A DNA stretch of 64,000 nucleotides, taken from contig ONBH01000002.1 in NCBI GenBank assembly GCA_900316005.1, positions 62,001 through 126,000 of the forward strand, in the 5' to 3' direction. Position numbers and translations under genes: made by a program. The notes under the pieces are model-generated. The model was not told where the DNA came from, did no database searches, and saw only the letters and a program-made list of their open reading frames with translations. Below are positions 49,272 through 57,706 of the stretch, piece after piece. The stretch's first letter is position 1. Each line of letters opens with the position of its first letter. This DNA is from an uncultured Bacteroidales bacterium. Its GTDB lineage: Bacteria; Bacteroidota; Bacteroidia; Bacteroidales; Paludibacteraceae.

Positions 49272-51200
49272 ATGGATACCAATTTTGGATTTGTTCGCGT
49301 AGCCGCTTGTGTGCCCCGCTTACGGGTGGCCGACTGCGCATTCAACGCACAAGAAGTGAAGCTGATGATAAGCCGCGCGCTGGACGAAGGTGTCGAGGTG
49401 ATTTGCTTCCCCGAACTGACCGTCACGGGCTATACTTGTGCCGACTTGTTCTTCAACCAGCAATTACAGCAGAACGCGCTGAATGCCGTACGCGAGATAT
49501 GCGATTTTACACGCTCTAAGCCCATCATCGTGCTGGTAGGCGCTCCGCTGAAGGTGGATAACAACCTGTACAACTGCGCTTTTGTGCTGACGGATGGCGA
49601 AGTGGTGGGTGTCGTGCCCAAGATTAACCTGCCGAACACAGGCGAGTTCTACGAGAAACGCTGGTTCACCTCCGGTCGCTTCACCATAGAGCATGCCGCC
49701 GGCGGTTTCCAACCCCGCATACCGAATATCGAACTATGGAATGGCGAGGTGCCTTTTGGCCCGGACCAATTATTCTTCACCCGCAACTACTGCTTCGGCA
49801 TTGAGATATGCGAGGATCTATGGAGCCCCCTGCCGCCTTCGACGCAGTTAGCTATCCAGGGCGCGGAGCTGATATTCAACCTCTCGTCCAGCAACTGCCT
49901 GACGAACAAACATGCCTTCCGCCGCCAGATGATCACCCAGCAGTCTGCGCGCGTGCATTGCGGGTACGTATATACTTCTTCGGGCATAGGCGAGAGCACG
50001 ACGGATGTAGTCTTCTCGGGCTCGACCTATATCGCCGAGAACGGGCTACTGCTGGAGATGGGTGAGCGTTTCCAACGCGACAGCTCGATGGTCATCACCG
50101 AGCTGGATGTGGAGCGCCTGCGTTTTGACCGCTTGCGCAATACCAACTTCACCAAAGACCAACATGGTCATTACCGCAAGGTGTATGTGGCACCCATTGA
50201 GTCGGAGAATGGCGAGACGGAACCGCTGCATCGTGTGTTCTCCACCACGCCGTTCCTGCCCGCTAAACGCGACGAAGACGACTACTGCAACGATGTACTG
50301 CTGATTCAGAGCAACGCCCTGGCACGGCGGTGGGAGCATACGCGTGCCGAGAACCTGGTGATCGGCGTCAGCGGCGGACTGGACTCAACCCTTGCGCTAT
50401 TGGTCTGCGTGCAGGCGGCTGACCTGTTGGGTTACGACCGCAAACGCGTGATGGGGGTGACGATGCCGGGCTTCGGCACCTCGGGACGGACCTACCAAAA
50501 CGCCCTGAGCCTCATGCAGGAATTAGGCATCACGCAGCGCGAGATAAGCATCCGCGAGATGGCTACGCAGCACCTGCGCGATATAGAGCACGACTTGGAT
50601 ACCCATGATATCACTTACGAGAACGCGCAGGCGCGTATACGTACCCTGAATCTGATGGATCTTGCCAATAAATACAACGGCATCGTCGTCGGAACGGGCG
50701 ATATGAGCGAGTTGGCACTGGGTTGGGCGACGTATTCGGGCGACCAGATGTCGATGTACGGCGTCAATGCCGGCGTGCCGAAGACGCTGGTGCGTTATAT
50801 AGTGCGCTATGCGGCGGAAAATAGCTTTGATAGCCGGGTGCGTAACCTGCTGCTGGATATCGTTGACACACCCGTCTCGCCCGAATTGCTGCCCACCGAT
50901 GCCGAGGGCAATATTGCGCAGAAGACCGAAGACAAGGTCGGGCCCTACGAACTGCATGACTTCTTCCTATACTACTTCCTGCGTTACGGCTTTAGCAAGG
51001 ATAAGATCTTCTATATGGCAACGCAGGCCTTTGAAGAGCAGTTTGAGCCGGACACCATTCGCCACTGGCTGGATGTCTTTATGCGCCGGTTCTATACGCA
51101 GCAGTTCAAGCGTTCGTGTATGCCCGACGGACCGAAAGTGGTAAGCGTGAGCCTCTCGCCCCGCGGCGACTGGCGTATGCCGAGCGATATACCTTTGTAA
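49272..51200 (+). CDS. nadE: glutamine-dependent NAD+ synthetase
   Basis: This 642-residue enzyme makes NAD from deamido-NAD using glutamine. The N-terminal half is a nitrilase-type glutaminase: FPELTVTGYTCADLF near residue 47 with the catalytic Glu, PKINLPNTGEFYEKRWF near residue 117, and NYCFGIEICEDLW near residue 176 with the catalytic Cys. The C-terminal half is the synthetase with the P-loop LVIGVSGGLDSTLALLVCV near residue 362 and VVGTGDMSELALGWATYSGD near residue 475. Length is normal for this fused class. Confidence 0.97.
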   Translation: MDTNFGFVRVAACVPRLRVADCAFNAQEVKLMISRALDEGVEVICFPELTVTGYTCADLFFNQQLQQNALNAVREICDFTRSKPIIVLVGAPLKVDNNLYNCAFVLTDGEVVGVVPKINLPNTGEFYEKRWFTSGRFTIEHAAGGFQPRIPNIELWNGEVPFGPDQLFFTRNYCFGIEICEDLWSPLPPSTQLAIQGAELIFNLSSSNCLTNKHAFRRQMITQQSARVHCGYVYTSSGIGESTTDVVFSGSTYIAENGLLLEMGERFQRDSSMVITELDVERLRFDRLRNTNFTKDQHGHYRKVYVAPIESENGETEPLHRVFSTTPFLPAKRDEDDYCNDVLLIQSNALARRWEHTRAENLVIGVSGGLDSTLALLVCVQAADLLGYDRKRVMGVTMPGFGTSGRTYQNALSLMQELGITQREISIREMATQHLRDIEHDLDTHDITYENAQARIRTLNLMDLANKYNGIVVGTGDMSELALGWATYSGDQMSMYGVNAGVPKTLVRYIVRYAAENSFDSRVRNLLLDIVDTPVSPELLPTDAEGNIAQKTEDKVGPYELHDFFLYYFLRYGFSKDKIFYMATQAFEEQFEPDTIRHWLDVFMRRFYTQQFKRSCMPDGPKVVSVSLSPRGDWRMPSDIPL

Positions 51201-51236
51201 AGGTTAAAGGTTAAGGGTTAAAGGTTAATGCTTTTG
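51201..51236. repeat. short AGGTTAA repeats
   Basis: Units AGGTTAAAGGTTAAGGGTTA fill the gap between nadE and murB. It is another short-period family, seen only here in the window. Confidence 0.7.
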
Positions 51237-51241
51237 AGACG

Positions 51242-52237
51242 ATGACACAATACGAAAATTGTTCGCTGAAGCCTTTCCATACCTTTGGTATGGATGTCAG
51301 GGCACGCAAGGTGGTGGAGTACCACACTGTAGATGAACTGCGCAAGGTGCTCGGCGAGTACAGGGGGCAGCCGATGTTGCCGGTGGGGCAGGGTAGTAAC
51401 CTGCTCTTCACGCGCGACTATGACGGCATTGTGCTGGTATCGCGTATGGCACGTGCACGTGCGCTGGGCGAGACCAAAGAGGATGTCCTCATCGAGGCCG
51501 ACGGCGGACTGGTTCTGGACGAACTCATCGCGCAACTCTGCGATATGAACCTGTGCGGTATGGAGAACCTCAGCGGCATTCCCGGCACGGTTGGGGCATC
51601 GGCGGTGCAGAACGTCGGCGCCTATGGCGTGGAAGCCAAAGATGTGATTCGGTCGGTTCGTGCTATCGAGATTGCTACGGGCGAGGAACGTGTCTTCACA
51701 CCCGAGGAGTGTCGGTTCGGCTACCGCGACTCGGTCTTCAAGAACGAGCTGCGCGGGCAGTATATCATCATCGCCGTTACCTATCGGCTGACGCACGATG
51801 GCCCGTTCTCGCTGGACTACGGCAACCTTGCCTCCGCCATCAAGGGCGAACCGACGGTGCAGAAGATACGCGAGGCGGTGCTGGCTATCCGTGCCGAGAA
51901 ACTGCCGGATGTACACCGGTTGGGCTCAGCGGGTTCGTTCTTCAAGAACCCCGTCGTCACACCCGCCAAGTTCGAAGAACTGCACAAAAGCTACCCCAAA
52001 ATGCCCTATTTCCCGCAGGAAGACGGCGTTAAGATACCGGCAGCCTGGCTCATCGACACGCTGGGTTGGAAAGGTAAGAAACAAGGTGGCGCGCAGGTCT
52101 ATGAGAAACAACCCTTGGTATTGGTGAATACGGGGACGGCGGTGCCCGAAGATGTGATGAGGCTGGCAGCCGCTATCACGGAAAGTGTAAAGGATCAATT
52201 TGATATTGAGATATATCCTGAGGTAAACTATATTTAA
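51242..52237 (+). CDS. murB: UDP-N-acetylenolpyruvoylglucosamine reductase
   Basis: This 331-residue FAD enzyme reduces the enolpyruvyl group to form UDP-MurNAc for peptidoglycan. The FAD-binding region PMLPVGQGSNLLFTRDYDGIVLV (about 43-66), SGIPGTVGASAVQNVGAYGVE (about 114-134), the CRFGYRDSVFKNEL segment near residue 160 and SAGSFFKNPV near residue 231 are all present. It appears to be the type I form, like E. coli MurB. murA follows after 6 bp, so consecutive steps of one pathway are adjacent, in reverse order. Confidence 0.96.
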   Translation: MTQYENCSLKPFHTFGMDVRARKVVEYHTVDELRKVLGEYRGQPMLPVGQGSNLLFTRDYDGIVLVSRMARARALGETKEDVLIEADGGLVLDELIAQLCDMNLCGMENLSGIPGTVGASAVQNVGAYGVEAKDVIRSVRAIEIATGEERVFTPEECRFGYRDSVFKNELRGQYIIIAVTYRLTHDGPFSLDYGNLASAIKGEPTVQKIREAVLAIRAEKLPDVHRLGSAGSFFKNPVVTPAKFEELHKSYPKMPYFPQEDGVKIPAAWLIDTLGWKGKKQGGAQVYEKQPLVLVNTGTAVPEDVMRLAAAITESVKDQFDIEIYPEVNYI

Positions 52238-52243
52238 ACTAAG

Positions 52244-53554
52244 ATGGCATCGTTTATAGTAGAAGGAGGACATAAATTGTACGGGCGAATCACGCCGCAG
52301 GGAGCCAAGAATGAGGCGCTGCAAGTAATCTGTGCCGTGCTGCTGACGCGTGAGACAGTCGTTATCGATAATGTGCCCAATATATTGGATGTAAATAATC
52401 TCATCGACCTTATCGCATCCATAGGTGTCAAGGTAGAGCCGATAGCGAAGGAAAAGTATGCATTCACCGCAAGTGAGTTGGACAAGGCTTATCTCAGGAG
52501 TGATGATTTCCTGAAAAAATGCAACAAACTTCGTGGGTCGGTGATGCTCATCGGTCCGCTCTTGGCACGATTGGGAGAAATGATTTATGCTAAACCGGGC
52601 GGAGATAAGATTGGCCGGCGGCGTCTGGATACGCATTTCCAAGGAATGGTTAATCTGGGAGCGACATTCACCTACGACCACGATTTGCTTGCCTATCGTT
52701 TCTCCGGACCTCATCTCAGGGGCAGTTATATGCTGCTGGATGAGGCTTCCGTAACGGGTACGGCAAATATTGTGATGGCAGCCGTATTGGCCGAGGGTAC
52801 GACCACGATTTATAATGCGGCTTGCGAACCGTACGTGCAGCAACTCTGTCGTCTACTCAATCGGATGGGGGCGAAAATTAGCGGCGTAGGTTCCAACCTG
52901 CTGACAATCGAGGGCGTACGCGAACTTCACGGTGCGGAGCATCGATTGTTACCCGATATGATTGAGGTAGGCTCGTTTATCGGTATGGCGGCTATCACGG
53001 GTTCGGAGTTACGAATCTCAGATGTGTCGTATCGCGACCTGGGTATTATTCCGGATGCCTTCCGTCGATTGGGAATCCGGATTGATGTAGATGGCGATGA
53101 TATCATTATTCCTGCGCAAGAGCATTATGAGATTGAGTCCTTCCTTGACGGGTCAATCCTGACGATAGCTGATGCGCCCTGGCCGGGTTTGACGCCCGAC
53201 CTGTTGTCCGTACTGCTGGTGGTGGCTACTCAGGCTAAGGGATCCGTACTGATTCATCAGAAGATGTTTGAGAGCCGTCTGTTCTTCGTGGATAAACTTA
53301 TCGACATGGGCGCGCAGATCATCCTCTGCGACCCGCACCGCGCGGTAGTAGTCGGTCACGATCACATGCGGCAACTCAAGCATAACAACATGACTTCGCC
53401 GGATATCCGTGCGGGTATTGCCATGCTTATCGCAGCCATGTCTGCCGAGGGTACGTCTCGTATTGATCATATTGACCAGATCGATCGCGGCTACGAAGAT
53501 ATAGAGGGACGCCTCAATGCCCTCGGTGCATGCATTAAACGAATTGACAATTGA
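52244..53554 (+). CDS. murA: UDP-N-acetylglucosamine 1-carboxyvinyltransferase with Asp in place of the active-site Cys
   Basis: This 436-residue enzyme transfers enolpyruvate to UDP-GlcNAc, the first committed step of peptidoglycan synthesis. GAKNEAL (residues 20-26) gives the conserved Lys22-Asn23. The active-site loop reads KPGGDKIGRRRLDTH: the fosfomycin-target Cys (Cys115 of E. coli) is Asp121 here. The same Cys-to-Asp change is known from fosfomycin-resistant MurA of mycobacteria and chlamydiae, so insensitivity is expected. The rest of the protein is complete. Confidence 0.96.
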   Translation: MASFIVEGGHKLYGRITPQGAKNEALQVICAVLLTRETVVIDNVPNILDVNNLIDLIASIGVKVEPIAKEKYAFTASELDKAYLRSDDFLKKCNKLRGSVMLIGPLLARLGEMIYAKPGGDKIGRRRLDTHFQGMVNLGATFTYDHDLLAYRFSGPHLRGSYMLLDEASVTGTANIVMAAVLAEGTTTIYNAACEPYVQQLCRLLNRMGAKISGVGSNLLTIEGVRELHGAEHRLLPDMIEVGSFIGMAAITGSELRISDVSYRDLGIIPDAFRRLGIRIDVDGDDIIIPAQEHYEIESFLDGSILTIADAPWPGLTPDLLSVLLVVATQAKGSVLIHQKMFESRLFFVDKLIDMGAQIILCDPHRAVVVGHDHMRQLKHNNMTSPDIRAGIAMLIAAMSAEGTSRIDHIDQIDRGYEDIEGRLNALGACIKRIDN

Positions 53555-53575
53555 TAGTTGATAATTGATATTTTT
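53550..53575. repeat. ATCAATT-type repeat between murA and dsbD
   Basis: AATTGATAGTTGATAATTGATA spans the murA stop region and the gap. It encodes the last residues of MurA (near RIDN) and leads into the dsbD start. Confidence 0.75.
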
Positions 53576-55321
53576 ATGAAGAAAATTGTACTTTTGCTAA
53601 GCTTCCTGCCGCTCATGATGATGGCAGAGATTGTGGAACCCGTGCATTGGTCCGGAGAAAGGGTGGGGGACTCCATCCGACTGACGGCAGTCATCGACGA
53701 GGGATTCCATATGACGATATTCGCTATCGGCGATAAGGAATTCGACGCCTGGGATGCACCCGAATATACCGGAACGTACGTCTTGACACTGGCTCAAGCG
53801 CAGCCTATTCGCTTCAACGCCTGCGATGATAAGATGTGCACCGCCCCGCAAACATGGCTTTACGAACCTGCGAACGAGAATCCAAGTGTTGCAAGTGAAG
53901 AACCAAGTGTTGCAAGTGAAGAACCGAGCGTGGCAAACGAGGAACAAACTGCCACGACGCCGGAACCGATACAGGAACGCAGCCTCTGGTGGGTGTTTGT
54001 GATGGGTCTGTTGGGCGGTCTGCTGGCTATCTTCACGCCTTGTGTATGGCCGATCATCCCGATGACCGTTTCGTTCTTCATCAAGCGTAACGGTGCTCAA
54101 CGTGGCACCACAAACCGCCAGACGATTCGCGATGCTGTGCTCTACGGGTTGAGTATTATCATCATCTATGTGGGCCTCGGGTTACTTATCACTGCCATCT
54201 TTGGCGCATCGGCGCTGAATGCCTTGTCCACCAATGCCGTGGTGAATATCATCTTCTTCCTCATATTGGTGGTGTTTGCAGCGTCGTTCTTCGGGGCATT
54301 TGAGTTGACCTTGCCTTCGTCGTGGAGCACGAAGATGTCGGCCAAATCGTCCGCTACGACGGGTTTCCTCTCCATCCTCTTCATGGCCTTTACGCTGGTC
54401 ATCGTGTCCTTCAGTTGTACGGGGCCTATCATCGGAACGCTGTTGGTGGAGGCTGCCGGTAAGTCGCTGTTGGCGCCTACGGTCGGTATGTTAGGCTTCG
54501 CTATAGCTTTGGCTTTGCCTTTCTCGCTCTTTGCTATGTTCCCCACGATGTTGCAGAAGTTGCCCAAGTCCGGCGGCTGGATGAATACCTTCAAGGTGAC
54601 GCTTGCTTTCCTGGAGTTGGCCCTCTCGCTGAAGTTCCTCTCCGTGGCAGATTTGGCATATGGTTGGCATATACTCGACCGCGAGGTGTTCATCGCCCTG
54701 TGGGTTGTACTCTTTGCGCTGTTGGGTCTCTACCTCATCGGCCTGGTGTCCTTCCAGGGCGACGATGACGAGCACCGCAAGACTACCGTCACGCGTTTCT
54801 TCCTCGGCACTGTTTCGCTGGCGTTTGCCGTGTATATGTTGCCGGGCTTATGGGGAGCGCCGCTCAAAGCTATCTCTGCTTTCGCACCGCCTCGCACGAC
54901 GCAGGACTGGGTGCTGGAACCCGGCGGAATAGGTGCTGCCGTGCAGTATGACAATGCACATTTCACTGACTTTGACGAAGGAATGACCTATGCGCGCGAG
55001 ACAGGCAGACCTGTGCTACTCGATTTCACGGGCTTCGGTTGCGTCAACTGCCGTAAGATGGAAGAGTATGTGTTGGATAACGAAGCCGTCAAAGCCCGCC
55101 TCCAAAACTACGTCTTCATCTCCCTCTACGTAGACGACAAACGCATGCGTGCCGACGGTACGGAATCCATCGGCGACTACAACTCGCGCATCCAGCGTGA
55201 CCGTTATCAGGCGAACGCCCAACCGTTCTTCGTGCAACTCTCGCCCGAAGGGCAGCAGGTAGGCGAGGCACACGCCTTCTCTACCGATGCCGAGGAGTTC
55301 CTGCAGTGGCTGAAGTATTAG
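53576..55321 (+). CDS. dsbD: thiol:disulfide interchange protein DsbD
   Basis: This 581-residue protein passes electrons from cytosolic thioredoxin to periplasmic thiols. Signal peptide about 1-17. A periplasmic N-terminal domain has the Cys pair in FNACDDKMC near residue 83. A linker with PSVASEE repeated (about 101-125) follows. The CcdA-type membrane domain has its Cys in FTPCVWPIIPM near residue 155 and SFSCTGPIIG near residue 280. The C-terminal thioredoxin domain has GFGCVNCRKME near residue 487. I used the ATG at 53576; an upstream TTG at 53558 lies in repeat sequence. Confidence 0.95.
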   Translation: MKKIVLLLSFLPLMMMAEIVEPVHWSGERVGDSIRLTAVIDEGFHMTIFAIGDKEFDAWDAPEYTGTYVLTLAQAQPIRFNACDDKMCTAPQTWLYEPANENPSVASEEPSVASEEPSVANEEQTATTPEPIQERSLWWVFVMGLLGGLLAIFTPCVWPIIPMTVSFFIKRNGAQRGTTNRQTIRDAVLYGLSIIIIYVGLGLLITAIFGASALNALSTNAVVNIIFFLILVVFAASFFGAFELTLPSSWSTKMSAKSSATTGFLSILFMAFTLVIVSFSCTGPIIGTLLVEAAGKSLLAPTVGMLGFAIALALPFSLFAMFPTMLQKLPKSGGWMNTFKVTLAFLELALSLKFLSVADLAYGWHILDREVFIALWVVLFALLGLYLIGLVSFQGDDDEHRKTTVTRFFLGTVSLAFAVYMLPGLWGAPLKAISAFAPPRTTQDWVLEPGGIGAAVQYDNAHFTDFDEGMTYARETGRPVLLDFTGFGCVNCRKMEEYVLDNEAVKARLQNYVFISLYVDDKRMRADGTESIGDYNSRIQRDRYQANAQPFFVQLSPEGQQVGEAHAFSTDAEEFLQWLKY

Positions 55322-55375
55322 TTGAGAGTTTAGTGTTTAGAGTTGAGTGCAGTTGAGAGTTTAAAGTTTAGAGTT
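55322..55375. repeat. GAGAGTTTA-type repeat between dsbD and rlmB
   Basis: TTGAGAGTTTAGTGTTTAGAG-like units run to the rlmB ATG. The family is also at 8038-8101 and 22799-22945. Confidence 0.8.
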
Positions 55376-56158
55376 ATGGATAAAATAGCTAATTACAAGA
55401 CTCGCCGCCCGAAGGAAAGCGAGATGATATTCGGTCTGCATGCCGTCATCGAGGCCATCGATGCCGGTAAGACCATTGACAAAATACTGCTCAGACGCGA
55501 TATGTCGTCGCAGCTCGGTCGCGAACTGCTTACGCGTCTGAAAGATACCACTACGGCCGTACAACGCGTACCCGTGGAAAAACTCAATCAATATACCGAC
55601 AAGAACCATCAGGGCGTCATCGCCTTCCTCTCGCCGGTGGAGTTCTACCGCGTGGAGGACCTCATCCCGATGCTGTATGAGGAAGGCAAAACACCCTTTT
55701 TTGTGGTGCTGGATGGCGTGACGGATGTACGTAACTTCGGTGCTATCGCACGTACGTGTGCCTGCGCGGGTGTGCACGCTATTATAATAGGTACGCACGG
55801 CTCTGTGCCCATCAATGGCGATGCCATGAAGACCTCCGTTGGTGCGCTGCACACCCTGCCGGTCTGCAAGACGGACAACCTGCAGGCTACACTTCGTTAC
55901 CTGAAGGAAAGCGGACTGAGCGTCATCGCCGCCACAGAACATACCGATCGGCTCTATACCGGTGTGGATATGACGCAACCCTTGGCGATCGTGATGGGTA
56001 GCGAGGAGAAGGGAATCTATCCTGCCAATCTGGACGAATGCACCGAACGCGTTTGTATCCCGATGGCAGGTATCATTGAGAGCCTCAACGTATCCGTCGC
56101 CGCCGGCGTACTGATCTACGAAGTCGTCCGCCAGCGTTCAGCAATCGGGTCGCATTGA
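55376..56158 (+). CDS. rlmB: 23S rRNA 2'-O-methyltransferase, RlmB/TrmH family
   Basis: This 260-residue SPOUT methyltransferase should modify a guanosine in 23S rRNA. The N-terminal substrate domain is at ESEMIFGLHAVIEAIDAGKTIDKILL. The knot motifs are LDGVTDVRNFGAIARTCACAG near residue 115, AIVMGSEEKGIYPANLDECTERVCIPM near residue 202 and ESLNVSVAAGVLIYE near residue 233. The exact target is inferred from family resemblance. I chose ATG 55376; a TTG at 55343 lies in the repeat. Its last codons overlap a partial hairpin element. Confidence 0.9.
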   Translation: MDKIANYKTRRPKESEMIFGLHAVIEAIDAGKTIDKILLRRDMSSQLGRELLTRLKDTTTAVQRVPVEKLNQYTDKNHQGVIAFLSPVEFYRVEDLIPMLYEEGKTPFFVVLDGVTDVRNFGAIARTCACAGVHAIIIGTHGSVPINGDAMKTSVGALHTLPVCKTDNLQATLRYLKESGLSVIAATEHTDRLYTGVDMTQPLAIVMGSEEKGIYPANLDECTERVCIPMAGIIESLNVSVAAGVLIYEVVRQRSAIGSH

Positions 56159-56183
56159 CCGACCGCTCCGCGCTCGTTTTTTT
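56134..56183 (-). repeat. partial three-hairpin element, also a likely rlmB terminator
   Basis: The minus strand carries stem C (CGAGCGC with GCGGTCG, loop GGA, 56160-56176) and the tail (GTCAATGCGACC, then GATTGCTGAACGC). On the plus strand the same stem lies just after the rlmB stop and is followed by eight T, so it probably ends the rlmB transcript. The tail encodes the last residues of RlmB. Confidence 0.65.
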
Positions 56184-56719
56184 TATTGGAAGAATGAAAA
56201 ATGCACACTCCCGTATGTTCGCATCTCGCAAAAACGGGGGTGTTCGTTGAAGTTATGGGTCTTGCCGTGCTCCAGCACAAACCATCCGTCCTCTTTCAGC
56301 AAGGGCAATACCAGGTCGGGTAGTTCTGCCAGACGCTCTAAGGCGTAGGGTGGGTCGGCATAGATGAAGTCGTATAGGCCTGCTGATGCCGGCATGGCGG
56401 CACTGAGAAAGCGAAATACATCGCCGCGAACGACGCTTAGGTCCTGGATTCCTAATTGCTTGCAGGTCTGTATGATAAAGTTCTGCTGCGTGTGTGCCAG
56501 CTCCACCGCCGTTACCTGCCTGGCACCGCGCGACACGAACTCCAGCCCGATAGAACCCGTACCGGCAAAGAGGTCCAACATGCGGCAGTCCTCAAAATCC
56601 ATACGGTTGTTGAGGAGATTGAAGAGGCTCTCCTTGGCAAAATCCGTTGTTGGTCTTGCTGTGATATTTTTAGGGGGCGACAATCGCCGCCCCCTGTATT
56701 TGCCACTAATAATACGCAT
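56183..56719 (-). CDS. rsmD: 16S rRNA (guanine-966-N2)-methyltransferase, RsmD
   Basis: This 178-residue protein has the RsmD pattern: MRIISGKYRGRRLSPPKNITARPTTDFAKESLFNLL at the start, the SAM site MLDLFAGTGSIGLEFVSRGA near residue 47, and the catalytic FIYADPPYALERL near residue 112. An earlier in-frame ATG at 56797 would add 26 residues encoded by the hairpin element, which is not family sequence, so I place the start at 56717-56719. It converges with rlmB. Confidence 0.93.
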   Translation of the reverse strand: MRIISGKYRGRRLSPPKNITARPTTDFAKESLFNLLNNRMDFEDCRMLDLFAGTGSIGLEFVSRGARQVTAVELAHTQQNFIIQTCKQLGIQDLSVVRGDVFRFLSAAMPASAGLYDFIYADPPYALERLAELPDLVLPLLKEDGWFVLEHGKTHNFNEHPRFCEMRTYGSVHFSFFQ

Positions 56720-56729
56720 AATTTTTTTT

Positions 56730-56833
56730 TCTTCGGGGCCCCCAACGTAGCTATGCTGCGTTGGGGAATGCGGAGGCACCGAGCGCCTCAATGACAACGG
56801 AGTTGTCAGTCAATGCGCGAGGTTGCCGAACGC
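56730..56833 (+). repeat. three-hairpin dispersed element, copy 3
   Basis: After a T-run and CTTCGGGG, stem A is CCCCAACGTAGC with GCTGCGTTGGGG, loop TAT (56740-56766, 12 of 12 pairs). Stem B is GAGGC with GCCTC (about 56773-56789). Stem C is TGACAAC with GTTGTCA, loop GGA (56792-56808, 7 of 7). The tail has TTGCCGAACGC. Compared with copy 1 nearly every paired position of stems A and C that differs is compensated. It lies between two minus-strand genes, antisense to their transcript. Confidence 0.75.
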
Positions 56834-56834
56834 A

Positions 56835-57593
56835 TTATTCCCAGTTACCGGCGTTGTTGTTCGGCGCATAGATATCACCGATCTTCAGACCGGGATAGTG
56901 CTCCAGCTTGGTCTCCTTGTCGATGAGGTTGACACGCTCCTGGTCGTTGAGGTCGCCCAGATAGGTGTCGTAGTGCGCACGTACTTCCATTACCGGCACG
57001 CGGATACCCTGCGAGGTGGTATAGTCGTTGTTGACCTCTATCTCAAACTTCTGAGAGTCGGTGTAGGGGATATAGATGATGCGGTCGATAGTCTCCTCGG
57101 TGTACTGACCTTTATAGAGCGACTGAATCATGTTCGCGCGCAGCGTATCACGACGGAATCCCTGCAAGCCGTTCTGGATGACGGTTTTGTCGTTGTTCCA
57201 TACAAACTCGTAGAGGGCATCCGGATCCTCGATTTTCTCCTTGATACGGGCTTTGAGGCAGGCCTGCTCCATGATCTTAACAGCCTTTTGCTCGGTCATA
57301 CCGGCTTCCAGCTGTTTCTCCGTCAGGCTTCCCTGCTTGAAGACCTCTTTCTTCGGCGTAGTCTTGAGGAAGATGATGAGTGAATCCAGGTCGGCAGCAT
57401 AACGACCGTTCTCAATCTTGAACTCATTCTGCGCCGTGCGGATGTCAACGAGGTTCTTGATTACGTCCAACTCACGCGCTGCACGCTTTTCCTCAAAATG
57501 AATCGGCGTCAAGACGCTGCGAACACACATTACTACCAGAACGATGGCAGCTATGCCAAGAAGGCAACGATAGATGATTTTTTTAATATCCAT
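56835..57593 (-). CDS. membrane-anchored hypothetical protein
   Basis: This 252-residue protein has one N-terminal membrane segment (residues about 6-28). An extracytoplasmic part starts with a charged helix (LDVIKNLVDIRTAQNEFKIENGRYAADLDSLIIFLK), which is reminiscent of the ComG/type II pseudopilin arrangement without a prepilin cleavage site. The rest (HYPGLKIGDIYAPNNNAGNWE at the end) is unrecognised but conserved-looking. It has its own promoter. rsmD lies downstream beyond the hairpin element. Confidence 0.7.
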   Translation of the reverse strand: MDIKKIIYRCLLGIAAIVLVVMCVRSVLTPIHFEEKRAARELDVIKNLVDIRTAQNEFKIENGRYAADLDSLIIFLKTTPKKEVFKQGSLTEKQLEAGMTEQKAVKIMEQACLKARIKEKIEDPDALYEFVWNNDKTVIQNGLQGFRRDTLRANMIQSLYKGQYTEETIDRIIYIPYTDSQKFEIEVNNDYTTSQGIRVPVMEVRAHYDTYLGDLNDQERVNLIDKETKLEHYPGLKIGDIYAPNNNAGNWE

Positions 57594-57631
57594 TTTCGTG
57601 ATGATTTAATGTCCATTGTACAAATAGGCTG

Positions 57632-57663
57632 CAAAATTACAAAAAAAATTCCATTCGTGCAAA
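57632..57663 (-). promoter_or_regulatory. promoter of the 252-residue hypothetical gene
   Basis: Minus strand: TTTG (57660-57663), a 20-bp spacer, and TAATTTTG (57632-57639). It lies 38 bp from the start codon. Confidence 0.85.
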
Positions 57664-57706
57664 TCTTTCATCAAAAAAATGCGATTTATCTGCAATATAG
57701 GTCGAA

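Noticed and set aside
56720..56797. 26-residue N-terminal extension of RsmD
   Set aside because: It is encoded by the hairpin element and is absent from the usual family start MRIISGKYRGR.
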